Shown: positions 33,511 to 41,171 of the stretch, in pieces
Layout: every line of letters begins with the position of its first letter
Numbering within the stretch: the stretch's first letter is position 1
Source: Rhodococcus sp. ARC_M5
GTDB taxonomy: Bacteria; Actinomycetota; Actinomycetes; Mycobacteriales; Mycobacteriaceae
Assembly: GCF_022810405.1 (NCBI RefSeq)
Contig: NZ_JALGQE010000011.1
Coordinates: 62,001 to 126,000 of the forward strand
Reading direction: 5' to 3'
DNA: 64,000 nt
Notes under the pieces: generated by a model
Told to the model about the DNA's origin: nothing
Database searches by the model: none
What the model saw: only the letters and a program-made list of their open reading frames with translations
Position numbers and translations under genes: made by a program

Positions 33511-35307
33511 ATGTCGGACGTCCTCTCGCGGCGCGACCTGGATTTTCTGCTGTACGAATGGTTGGACGTGGCGGCACTGACTGCTCGACCTCGCTTCGCG
33601 GACCACTCGAAGGAGACCTTCGACGCGGTCCTCGACCTCAGTGCCGACATCGCCCGCAAGCATTTCGCGCCGCACAACAAGAAGGCGGACGCGCAGGAAC
33701 CGACGATGAACGCGGACGGTTCGGTCGAGCTGATACCGGAAATCAAGGAAGCGCTCGATGTCTATGCGTCGGCGGGACTGATCGCCGGGCAGTTCGACGA
33801 GGCGATCGGCGGCATGCAACTGCCCGCGACCGTCTCCAGAGCGGCGATGGCGTTCTTCCAGGCCGCCAACGCCGGGACCTCGTCGTACCCGTTCCTCACG
33901 ATGGCGAACGCCAACCTGATCGCGACGTACGGCACGCCGGATCAGGTGCGAGATTACGTCCGGCCCATGCTGGAGGGCCGCTGGTTCGGAACCATGTGTC
34001 TGTCGGAACCGCAGGCCGGATCGTCACTGGCGGACATCACGACCAAGGCGGTGCCGCAGGACGACGGTAGCTTCCGTATCACCGGTACCAAGATGTGGAT
34101 TTCGGGTGGAGATCACGAACTCACCGAGAACATCGTCCACCTGGTGCTCGCCAAGACGCCGGGCGGACCGGCGGGGGTGAAGGGGATCTCTCTGTTCATC
34201 GTCCCCAAATTCCTTCCGAACGGCGACGGCGGCACAGGCGAGCGCAACGACATCGTGTTGACCGGCCTCAATCACAAGATGGGCAACCGCGGCACCACCA
34301 ACACCCTGCTGGCGTTCGGCGACGGAACCCACTCGCCCGGTGGGCAGCCCGGCGCAGTCGGCTTCCTCGTCGCCGAGGAGAACCGCGGTTTGTCGTACAT
34401 GTTCCACATGATGAACGAGGCCCGGATCGGTGTCGGATTCCTCGCTATCGCCCTCGGCTACGTCGGCTACCTGAAGTCGGTGGAGTATGCGAAGACCCGT
34501 ACTCAGGGCCGACCGCTCGGTGCCAAGGATCCGGCCGCACCTCCGGTCGCGCTGATCGAGCACGCCGACGTCCGTCGAATGTTGTTGGCGCAGAAGTCCT
34601 ACGTCGAAGGGGCGCTGGCGCTCGGGCTCTACTGTTCGCGTCTGGTCGATCATCAGGACTCGGCGTCCGACGAAGCCGAAGCAGCGCAATCGACTCTGCT
34701 GCTCGACGTACTGACGCCCATCGCCAAGAGCTGGCCGTCGCAGTGGTGCCTCGAAGCCAACAGTCTGGCCATTCAGGTGCACGGCGGCTACGGATACACC
34801 CGCGACTACGACGTCGAGCAGCACTATCGCGACAATCGCCTCAACCCGATTCACGAAGGTACTCACGGTATTCAAGGTTTGGATCTGCTCGGGCGCAAGG
34901 TGATCATGCAGGGCGGTGCGGGATTGGCTCTGCTGGCCGAACACATCGGGGAGACGGTCGAGCGGGCGCACGCAGCGGGCGGTGATGCTGCACGGTACGC
35001 GGCCGAACTGCACGCACGCGTCGGCAGAATCGTCGAGGTGACCGCGGCAGTGTGGGGGACCGGCGATGCCGCCGTGGCGCTGGCCAACTCCACGGCCTAC
35101 CTCGAGGCGATGGGTCACACGGTCATCGCCTGGATGTGGCTGGAGCAGTTGCTGGCCGTCGGCACGAAAGCCGGAGACTTCTACGACGGAAAGCGTTCTG
35201 CAGCACAATACTTCTACGTCTACGAATTGCCGAAGGTGGACGTTCAGCTCGATCTGTTGGCGAGACTGGACCGCACCACCCTCGATATGTCACCCGCTTG
35301 GTTCTGA
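33511..35307 (+). CDS. acyl-CoA dehydrogenase, large form
   Basis: 598 residues, longer than the classical 380-residue type, with the extra N- and C-terminal regions seen in FadE5-like mycobacterial enzymes. Visible motifs are MCLSEPQAGSSLADI (FAD and substrate binding), KMWISGGDHELTENIVHLVLA, VHGGYGYTRDYDVEQHYRD, and NPIHEGTHGIQ, whose Glu is the expected catalytic base. It performs the first, FAD-dependent step of beta-oxidation. GGAGAAG precedes the ATG. The downstream SDR gene follows after 25 bp, so the pair is likely one operon for an acyl chain of undefined type. Confidence 0.92.
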   Translation: MSDVLSRRDLDFLLYEWLDVAALTARPRFADHSKETFDAVLDLSADIARKHFAPHNKKADAQEPTMNADGSVELIPEIKEALDVYASAGLIAGQFDEAIGGMQLPATVSRAAMAFFQAANAGTSSYPFLTMANANLIATYGTPDQVRDYVRPMLEGRWFGTMCLSEPQAGSSLADITTKAVPQDDGSFRITGTKMWISGGDHELTENIVHLVLAKTPGGPAGVKGISLFIVPKFLPNGDGGTGERNDIVLTGLNHKMGNRGTTNTLLAFGDGTHSPGGQPGAVGFLVAEENRGLSYMFHMMNEARIGVGFLAIALGYVGYLKSVEYAKTRTQGRPLGAKDPAAPPVALIEHADVRRMLLAQKSYVEGALALGLYCSRLVDHQDSASDEAEAAQSTLLLDVLTPIAKSWPSQWCLEANSLAIQVHGGYGYTRDYDVEQHYRDNRLNPIHEGTHGIQGLDLLGRKVIMQGGAGLALLAEHIGETVERAHAAGGDAARYAAELHARVGRIVEVTAAVWGTGDAAVALANSTAYLEAMGHTVIAWMWLEQLLAVGTKAGDFYDGKRSAAQYFYVYELPKVDVQLDLLARLDRTTLDMSPAWF

Positions 35308-35332
35308 GTCGAGTACAAGGAGATTCATCAAC

Positions 35333-36094
35333 ATGTCGATCTTGGACAAATTTCGCCTGGACGGTCGCGTCGTCATCGTCACCGGTGCATCCTCCGGACT
35401 GGGCGTGGCATTCGCGAAAGCGGCCGCCGAGGCGGGAGCGGACGTGGTGCTCGCCGCACGCCGAGTGGACAAGTTGGCGCAGACCGCCGAGTTGATCGAC
35501 AGCGTCGGAGGTCGTTCGATCACGGTCGCCACGGACGTGGTCGACCCGGATCAGTGCACCGCAATGGTCGAGGCCGCGGTGACGGAGTTCGGAAAGGTCG
35601 ACATTCTGATCAACAATGCCGGAGTCGGCACAGCCTTCCCGGCGACCCGAGAAACACCCGAACAGTTTCGCTCGGTGATCGATATCAACTTGAACGGGTC
35701 GTACTGGGCAGCGCAGGCCTGTGGGCGGGTGATGGCACCCGGCAGTTCGATCGTGAACATCTCGAGCATTCTCGGGCTGACCACCGCAGGCCTCCCGCAG
35801 GCGGCCTACAGCGCGAGCAAGGCAGCGATCATCGGCCTCACCCGCGATCTCGCACAGCAGTGGGGCGCGCGAAAAGGCATCAGGGTCAACGCTATTGCGC
35901 CAGGGTTCTTCCAGAGCGAGATGACGGACTCGTACCAGCCGGGATACCTCGACTCGATGGCTCCGCGAATGATCCTCGGACGCAAGGGCGATCCCGAAGA
36001 ACTGGCCGCCACCGCGATCTGGCTCGCCTCGGACGCCGGGGGATACGTGACGGGTCAGACCATCGCGGTCGACGGCGGGATCACGATCACCTGA
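35333..36094 (+). CDS. short-chain dehydrogenase/reductase
   Basis: 253 residues, classical SDR. It has the cofactor site VTGASSGLG, the NNAGVG motif, catalytic Ser in NISSILG, and YSASK for the Tyr-Lys pair. The C-terminal GQTIAVDGGITIT is typical of FabG-like enzymes. AAGGAGA precedes the ATG. Position after an acyl-CoA dehydrogenase suggests a 3-hydroxyacyl-CoA or alcohol substrate. It converges on the JmjC oxygenase with only 3 bp between stops and no terminator in the gap. Confidence 0.92.
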   Translation: MSILDKFRLDGRVVIVTGASSGLGVAFAKAAAEAGADVVLAARRVDKLAQTAELIDSVGGRSITVATDVVDPDQCTAMVEAAVTEFGKVDILINNAGVGTAFPATRETPEQFRSVIDINLNGSYWAAQACGRVMAPGSSIVNISSILGLTTAGLPQAAYSASKAAIIGLTRDLAQQWGARKGIRVNAIAPGFFQSEMTDSYQPGYLDSMAPRMILGRKGDPEELAATAIWLASDAGGYVTGQTIAVDGGITIT

Positions 36095-36097
36095 CGG

Positions 36098-37363
36098 TCA
36101 TCCTTCGACGGCAGGCACGGCAATTCCCTCGCGGATCAGTCTGCGCGCAACCACCACTGCGTCGTCGGTGTCGAGTCCGGGCAGCGCATCCAGGCGGCAC
36201 GAAGCGCCCTTCGTCAGGGTCTCGATCGCGTCGGCGCACTGAGACGGCAGCGTGACCGTCTTGTTCCGAAGCACCATCGAGACGCCGTTCTTCGTGTGCA
36301 TGATCCGCGCGAAGATGCCGGGCCGCAATCGAATCGAATCCTCACCCCGCAGCGCGCCCATCGCGGCGACGCTCGCCAGTGGGCGCACCGGTTCCGGTCG
36401 GACGAGGTCGTCGTGACGATCTGCGAGGCGTTCGGCTAGTCGACGTACCGCGTCGGGGTCTCGGTCGATCTCGTCGAGCGCGGCGCGCATGGCGTCCACG
36501 ACTCGGTGTACGTGCGGAACCAGGGACTCCGGGTCGGAGTGGTCGAGGCCGGCAGGGAGGGGAGCACGCAGACTCTCGACGTCGCCGAGCGACTTCAGTA
36601 CGTGGTGGGCCAGGTCGTAGTCGTTGTACGACGCGACGCCGATGGTGAGGTGCACCGTGGTGTCGCCGAGCGCTTGCGCCGAGTGGATCCACCCGCGCGG
36701 CAGGTAGAGCACATCGCCGGGCTCGAGAACGATGTCCAGTTCGGGAGTGTTCGATGCGTGGTCTTCGACGGCCGACCGCCGATCCGACCACGGTTGATTG
36801 TTGAGCGGATGCACGTGCACCGGCGAGTGAATGCTCCACCGCTTGGTCCCCGCGATCTGCACGACGAACACATCGTGCACGTCGTAGTGCGGTGAAAAGC
36901 CCTGCGACGCAGCCGGTGTGACATACGAATTCACCTGCACGGGATGGCCCAGCTCGCGAACGAGATCACCGACGAAGTGAATCAGCGGGGGCCACAGTCG
37001 ATGCAGGCCCTGAAGTACCAGCGTATTTCCGGCCGCGAAGGCTGCCAGCACCGCTGCGGAGTCGACCTGGTCCGTCACCTCGGCACCGAACCCGCCGGAC
37101 GACGTGAACTGCGACTTGTCCAGCAACCGACCGTCTTTGGCCATCCGCACGAACGGAGTGCGGACTCCGCGTTCGGAGATCAGCTCGTCGACCGCGTCGA
37201 GCGTCATCAGATCGTCGAACGAGTCCGAGAGATCAGCTGATCGGGTCAGCTTGGGAGCAACGCCCCAGAACCGATCTGCGAAAGTCCCGAGATCGATACC
37301 GGTGAGACGACGGAGCGCGGACCGGTTACCCGATCCGCGCTCGCCGCTCGACACAGTGCTCAA
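36098..37363 (-). CDS. JmjC/cupin Fe(II)/2-oxoglutarate oxygenase linked to a repeat peptide
   Basis: 421 residues, related to the cupin_4 ribosomal-oxygenase group (YcfD/RoxA, MINA/NO66) whose members hydroxylate Arg or His in proteins. The iron triad is visible: His159 and Asp161 in SPHYDVHDVF and the distal His227 in LPRGWIHSA. KRWSIHSP (174-181) fits the region near the 2-oxoglutarate site. A winged-helix-like C-terminus follows, as in ribosomal oxygenases. The start is TTG, overlapping the TGA of the upstream repeat-peptide gene by the TTGA arrangement, with no good ribosome site of its own, so translation is probably coupled. An in-frame GTG lies three codons later. The overlap strongly suggests that the repeat peptide is its substrate. 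Confidence 0.82.
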   Translation of the reverse strand: MSTVSSGERGSGNRSALRRLTGIDLGTFADRFWGVAPKLTRSADLSDSFDDLMTLDAVDELISERGVRTPFVRMAKDGRLLDKSQFTSSGGFGAEVTDQVDSAAVLAAFAAGNTLVLQGLHRLWPPLIHFVGDLVRELGHPVQVNSYVTPAASQGFSPHYDVHDVFVVQIAGTKRWSIHSPVHVHPLNNQPWSDRRSAVEDHASNTPELDIVLEPGDVLYLPRGWIHSAQALGDTTVHLTIGVASYNDYDLAHHVLKSLGDVESLRAPLPAGLDHSDPESLVPHVHRVVDAMRAALDEIDRDPDAVRRLAERLADRHDDLVRPEPVRPLASVAAMGALRGEDSIRLRPGIFARIMHTKNGVSMVLRNKTVTLPSQCADAIETLTKGASCRLDALPGLDTDDAVVVARRLIREGIAVPAVEG

Positions 37364-37617
37364 GCGGTGCCGTCCGCACCGCCGTCGTGCCCGTTGGGGT
37401 TGGAACCGCCGTCGGCCGGGCCTTCGCCTGCGCCGGCCGGGCCGTCTGCTCCGCCGTCATGTCCGTCGGGGTTCGATCCGCCGTCGGCCGGGCCTTCGCC
37501 TGCGCCGGCTGAGCCGTCTGCTCCGCCGTCGTGACCGCCGGGGTTCGATCCGCCGTCAGCGGGTCCTTCGCCTGCGGCTCCGCCCGTGGTGGTGATGTCG
37601 TCGTCGTTGATGCTCAT
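37360..37617 (-). CDS. Gly/Asp-rich triple-repeat peptide, putative modified-peptide precursor
   Basis: 85 residues. A 15-residue leader-like start (MSINDDDITTTGGAA) is followed by three tandem units of 24, 24 and 22 residues, each GEGPADGGSNPxGHDGGADG plus xAGA, with x = G/D/N at unit position 12 and S/P/T at position 21. There is no Lys, Arg, Cys, Phe, Tyr or Trp. Each unit has one His, one Asn before Pro, and several Asp. GGAAGGA sits six bases before the ATG. The stop overlaps the JmjC oxygenase start. The form (short leader, repeated cores, adjacent modifying enzyme) resembles RiPP precursors. It could instead be a low-complexity structural protein. Confidence 0.7.
   Translation of the reverse strand: MSINDDDITTTGGAAGEGPADGGSNPGGHDGGADGSAGAGEGPADGGSNPDGHDGGADGPAGAGEGPADGGSNPNGHDGGADGTA
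37363..37572 (-). repeat. three tandem 72-bp repeats encoding 24-residue peptide units
   Basis: Residues 16-85 of the small peptide are encoded by two full 72-bp units and one 66-bp unit, nearly identical at the DNA level. Differences fall mainly at the two variable residues, which suggests recent amplification with selection on the fixed positions. Confidence 0.9.
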
Positions 37618-37720
37618 CGAGGTCCTTCCGATTGTGGAGGTTCGTGTGTCCTTGCGGCGCGAGAACACCGGAGGTATTGACGCAAACTCAGCTTCTCAAA
37701 CAGCGGTGGCGTCGTGAATC

Positions 37721-37879
37721 TCAGGCAGAATCGTCAGCGATCTCGGGTGCGTTCTCCCGCGTTGCCATCCCGCCACCGCCTCCACCGTCGACCGGTCCTG
37801 GGCGGCCACCCTTCGGTGTGTCCGACGCCTTCTCGGAGTCTTTCGGGTTCTCGTTCTCGGTGTTCTCGTCGCGTCCCAT
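37721..37879 (-). CDS. small Gly-rich peptide upstream of the repeat peptide
   Basis: 52 residues. An acidic N-terminal half (MGRDENTENENPKDSEKASD) is followed by KGGRPGPVDGGGGGGMA and an acidic end PEIADDSA. It shares with the repeat peptide a Gly-rich stretch after a polar start, but no repeats. No ribosome site is seen; TACTGT lies 7-12 bases upstream of the ATG, as expected for a leaderless mRNA. It lies 103 bp upstream of the repeat-peptide gene on the same strand and is divergent from idi. It may be a second precursor or an unrelated small protein. Confidence 0.55.
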   Translation of the reverse strand: MGRDENTENENPKDSEKASDTPKGGRPGPVDGGGGGGMATRENAPEIADDSA

Positions 37880-37923
37880 GGTTCGACAGTAGACCGCCGA
37901 GCAGGCCGTGGGACGATGGAACA
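37880..37923. promoter_or_regulatory. compact divergent promoter region
   Basis: Only 44 bp separate the starts of the small Gly-rich peptide (minus) and idi (plus). On the minus strand a TACTGT hexamer (37886-37891) sits at the distance expected for leaderless transcription. No clear -10 for idi is seen here; GATGGA four bases before its ATG may serve as ribosome site. Confidence 0.4.
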
Positions 37924-38532
37924 ATGGATCGATCCCCAGCGCAGCACGTGGTGCTGCTCGACGACGAAGGCCGCGCTGTCGGTTCACAGGACAAGACGAC
38001 CGTGCACACGCTGAACACACCACTGCACTTGGCTTTTTCCAGCTACGTGGTCAGATCGGACGGCGCGGTACTTCTCACGCGCAGAGCGTCGAGCAAGAAG
38101 ACGTGGCCAGGGGTGCTGACCAATACGTGCTGCGGGCACCCCGCCCCCGGTGAGCGGCTCGACGATGCCGTGGTGCGCAGGATCGGTGAAGAACTGGGAC
38201 TGCGGGTCGATTCGGCGGAGTTGGTTCTGCCGCACTTTCGGTACCGAGCCGTCATGGACAACGGAATCGTGGAGAACGAGATCTGCCCCGTGTATCGTGT
38301 GCTGGTGGACGAGCAGGCGACACTCGACCCGGATCCACTCGAGGTGGACGAGACTCGGTGGGTGACGTGGCGTGAATTCTCCGAAGGGGTACTCGGCGGC
38401 AGTATCGACGTATCACCCTGGTGTCGAACGCAAGTGGAGCAATTGACCGCGCTTGCCGAAGAGCCACTGGCCTGGCCGGTGTCGCCGGAAAGTCTCCTTC
38501 CTCCCGCCGCCCGTCCTACCGATACCCGCTGA
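37924..38532 (+). CDS. idi: isopentenyl-diphosphate delta-isomerase, type I
   Basis: 202 residues. The type I isomerase motifs are TNTCCGHPAPGE, with the catalytic Cys, and the Nudix-like region RRIGEELGL plus VENEICPVYRV, with the catalytic Glu. It interconverts isopentenyl and dimethylallyl diphosphate with a divalent metal, supplying isoprenoid and menaquinone synthesis. The gene is divergent from the small Gly-rich peptide gene and followed after 27 bp by a Nudix hydrolase. The isomerase is usual in this group although the methylerythritol pathway makes both isomers. Confidence 0.93.
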   Translation: MDRSPAQHVVLLDDEGRAVGSQDKTTVHTLNTPLHLAFSSYVVRSDGAVLLTRRASSKKTWPGVLTNTCCGHPAPGERLDDAVVRRIGEELGLRVDSAELVLPHFRYRAVMDNGIVENEICPVYRVLVDEQATLDPDPLEVDETRWVTWREFSEGVLGGSIDVSPWCRTQVEQLTALAEEPLAWPVSPESLLPPAARPTDTR

Positions 38533-38559
38533 TCTCGCCTGGCCTCTAGGGTTCGTGTT

Positions 38560-39195
38560 GTGAGTATCGTCGCTTTCGGTCAGCCGAACCAGGACCTTCT
38601 CGATCGGGATTCCGTCGCGCGCGAACTCGCACGCTTCTCCTCTCGCACTGTCGAATCCGCCGGACTGCGCGCCGCTGCGGTGGCCGTTGCGATCGGCGGA
38701 GCGCCAGGGGACCGGCGCATGCTCCTGACGAGGAGGCCGGACCGATTGCGAGCACATCCGGGCCAGTACGCCCTACCGGGCGGCGGTGTGGATTCCGGTG
38801 AATCCGCACTGCAGGCATGTCTGCGGGAATTGGCAGAGGAGTTGGGGATTCGCGCCGAGGAAACAGACGTGCTCGGCAGGTTGGACGACTACGTCACCAG
38901 GTCCGGGTATGTCATCACCCCGTTCGTGGTGTGGGTCGGTGATTACTCGTCCACGTTGCTGCCCAGCGAGGACGAGGTTGCCGAGGTGTTCGAGGTGACC
39001 GTCGACGAGCTCGACGTGGACGCCCAATTCGTGTCGATTCCCGAATCGACGCGGCCGGTGATTCGGTGGCCGTACCGGACCGGGGCAATTCACGCTCCGA
39101 CCGGCGCGATCGTCCATCAATTTCGCGAAGTGGCACTGCACGGTCGACACACCCGAGTCGCGGACTTCGAGCAGCCCGTGTTCGCGTGGCGCTAA
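38560..39195 (+). CDS. Nudix hydrolase, CoA-pyrophosphatase-like
   Basis: 211 residues. The Nudix box is complete, starting GGGVDSGESALQACLRE and ending LAEELG, and is preceded by TRRPDRLRAHPGQYALP, which resembles the NuBI region of coenzyme A pyrophosphatases. These enzymes split CoA or its derivatives to phosphopantetheine and adenosine diphosphate. The start is GTG. Specificity is inferred only from the motif. Confidence 0.85.
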   Translation: MSIVAFGQPNQDLLDRDSVARELARFSSRTVESAGLRAAAVAVAIGGAPGDRRMLLTRRPDRLRAHPGQYALPGGGVDSGESALQACLRELAEELGIRAEETDVLGRLDDYVTRSGYVITPFVVWVGDYSSTLLPSEDEVAEVFEVTVDELDVDAQFVSIPESTRPVIRWPYRTGAIHAPTGAIVHQFREVALHGRHTRVADFEQPVFAWR

Positions 39196-39265
39196 CGTGA
39201 CCGAACGACCCGAGTCCGGAGAACGGCCGACCGCGACGAGCAGGACGAGAAGAAGGTGATCGCCG

Positions 39266-39868
39266 ATGACCGACAATCGTGAGCTCGAGGTGACGGACCG
39301 CATCGCGACCGTCCCCAATCTGCTCAGCGCCATCCGGCTACTGGGCGTTCCCCTGTTCCTGTACCTCCTGCTCGGCCCTGGAGCCGATGGATGGGCGCTG
39401 GTGATTCTGCTCGTCAGCGGTGGAACCGATTGGTTGGACGGCAAACTCGCTCGCATGCTCGGTCAGGCATCGAAACTGGGTGCCGTTCTGGATCCGCTGG
39501 TCGACCGGCTCTACGTCGTCAGCACTCTGGTGGCCTTCGTTCTTCGCGACATCATTCCGTGGTGGGTCGCCGCGATATTGATCGGACGCGATGTCGTCCT
39601 GGGATTGACGATGTTCGTCTACCGCCGCAGGTCCTTGCCACCTCCGGACGTCATCTACCTCGGTAAGGCCGCCACCTTCGTGGTGATGATCGCGCTGCCG
39701 GTGTTACTGGTGTCCGCCGGTAGCAGTGCGGTGGCCGACGCCGCAGGTCCACTCGGCTACGCATTGCTGATCTGGGGCACGGTGCTGTACACCTGGACCG
39801 GCCTGTTGTACCTCGGCAAAGCGATCGCTGTCGCCAGGGCCGTCGATCCGACCGTGGCCGGCACCTGA
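39266..39868 (+). CDS. pgsA2: CDP-alcohol phosphatidyltransferase, PgsA2-like
   Basis: 200 residues with about six membrane segments. The catalytic CDP-alcohol motif is present as DWLDGKLARMLG followed by GAVLDPLVD. The family transfers a phosphatidyl group from CDP-diacylglycerol to an alcohol. Position at the head of the DUF881/small-basic/gcvH/garA block equals M. tuberculosis Rv1822 (pgsA2). Acceptor unproven; glycerol phosphate, cardiolipin or another alcohol is possible. The DUF881 gene begins 2 bp after its stop. Confidence 0.87.
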   Translation: MTDNRELEVTDRIATVPNLLSAIRLLGVPLFLYLLLGPGADGWALVILLVSGGTDWLDGKLARMLGQASKLGAVLDPLVDRLYVVSTLVAFVLRDIIPWWVAAILIGRDVVLGLTMFVYRRRSLPPPDVIYLGKAATFVVMIALPVLLVSAGSSAVADAAGPLGYALLIWGTVLYTWTGLLYLGKAIAVARAVDPTVAGT

Positions 39869-39870
39869 CG

Positions 39871-40743
39871 GTGGAGCCTGCAGAACGACCGGAGGCCAGA
39901 CCGGTACCGAAGAGAAATCCCGTTCCGTCACTGCTGACGTCCTTGCTGACCGACCATCTCGACCCGGGGTACGGCGCCGCGACCGCCGAACGAACTGCGC
40001 AGCACACCCGTAAGCCGCGGGTACCTGCGGCGGCCTGGCTGCTGACCGGTGCCGTCGTCGTGGGGGTGATCTTCGGCGTCGCGTTCTCCCAGCTGGCGTC
40101 CGGTGCGGACGTGGATCGCGCAGGTGCCGACGCCTCGGCTGCGGTCCGTGCTGCACAGAACCGCAGCGCTGAATTGGGGGCCACGCGAGAGGAACTTGCC
40201 GAGCAGGTGTCCTCGGAGCGAGACAGAGCTCTGCAGTCCGACGCCTCGGGCAGTGCCTTGTCGGACAGGCTGAGCGCCGTCGAATCCGCCGCGGGCATCG
40301 ACACGGTCTCGGGCCCGGGGCTCTCGGTCGTCGTCACCGAACCGGTGGCCGACGACGACACGACGGATGGCTCGGTTCGCCGTGGTTCGGGCGCGGCCGT
40401 GCTCGATCGAGACATCGCTGCGATCGTCAACTCGTTGTGGGCGAGCGGCGCAGAGGCGGTCTCGGTGGACGGAATCAGAGTCGGACCCAACGTGACCATC
40501 AGGCAGGCAGGCGGGGCCATGCTGCTGGACAATCGCCCGATCGGCTCGCCCTACGAGATCGACGCGATCGGCCCGCCGCAGCGCATTCAGGTGCAGTTCG
40601 TCGTCAGCGATGCGTATCTGCGGATGAGCACGGTGGCGCAGTTGTACGGTGTCGGGTTCGCGGTGCGAGCGGCCGACGATCTCGAACTCGGTCCCGCGGT
40701 TGTGAGAGAGTCGTTCGAGGCAGAGGAGGCAGGCCCACGATGA
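39871..40743 (+). CDS. DUF881 membrane-anchored protein (Rv1823-like)
   Basis: 290 residues. A polar cytoplasmic start of about 45 residues precedes one membrane segment (AAAWLLTGAVVVGVIFGVAF), a helical coiled-coil-like stretch (RAAQNRSAELGATREELAEQ), and the extracellular DUF881 domain with GPGLSVVVTE, DIAAIVNSLWASGAEAVSVDG and SPYEIDAIG. The function of DUF881 is unknown. Its steady co-occurrence with a small basic membrane protein and a second DUF881 protein suggests a complex near the cell wall. The start is GTG. The stop overlaps the next start (ATGA). Confidence 0.85.
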   Translation: MEPAERPEARPVPKRNPVPSLLTSLLTDHLDPGYGAATAERTAQHTRKPRVPAAAWLLTGAVVVGVIFGVAFSQLASGADVDRAGADASAAVRAAQNRSAELGATREELAEQVSSERDRALQSDASGSALSDRLSAVESAAGIDTVSGPGLSVVVTEPVADDDTTDGSVRRGSGAAVLDRDIAAIVNSLWASGAEAVSVDGIRVGPNVTIRQAGGAMLLDNRPIGSPYEIDAIGPPQRIQVQFVVSDAYLRMSTVAQLYGVGFAVRAADDLELGPAVVRESFEAEEAGPR

Positions 40744-41168
40744 CGGAGCACGACCCACCGAGCGCCCCACCGGCAGAGTCCGGCGTTCCGGCATCTGCAG
40801 ACGCGCCGATCACCCCTTCCCACGGCTTCTACGCCCTTGCCGCGCTCGCCGCGTTGATCGTGGGGGTCGTGATCGGCACGGTCGCGGGGCCGCAGGTTCC
40901 CGCAGTGGTCGCGCCCTACCTGCCGATCGCTGTCGTAGCGGCGATAGACGCGGTGTTCGGCGGTGTACGAGCCTTTCTCGACGGCATTTTCGACGCCAAG
41001 GTGTTCGTCGTCTCGTTCGTTTTCAACGTCCTCGTCGCAGCCTTGATCGTGTGGCTCGGCGACCAGCTCGGGGTGGGCACTCAGCTGTCCACCGCAATCG
41101 TCGTGGTACTCGGTATCCGGATATTCGGCAACGCGGCCGCAGTGCGTCGCCGACTGTTCGGTGCCTAG
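40740..41168 (+). CDS. small basic family membrane protein (Rv1824-like)
   Basis: 142 residues. A polar start of about 28 residues is followed by three or more hydrophobic segments: FYALAALAALIVGVVIGTVA, PYLPIAVVAAIDAVFGGVRA with the conserved FLDGIFDAKVFVVSFVFN, and a final one ending GIRIFGNAAAVRRRLFG. This pattern matches the small basic protein family that sits between DUF881 genes in actinobacteria and Firmicutes. Function unknown. Its ATG overlaps the upstream stop. Confidence 0.85.
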   Translation: MTEHDPPSAPPAESGVPASADAPITPSHGFYALAALAALIVGVVIGTVAGPQVPAVVAPYLPIAVVAAIDAVFGGVRAFLDGIFDAKVFVVSFVFNVLVAALIVWLGDQLGVGTQLSTAIVVVLGIRIFGNAAAVRRRLFGA

Positions 41169-41171
41169 GCC

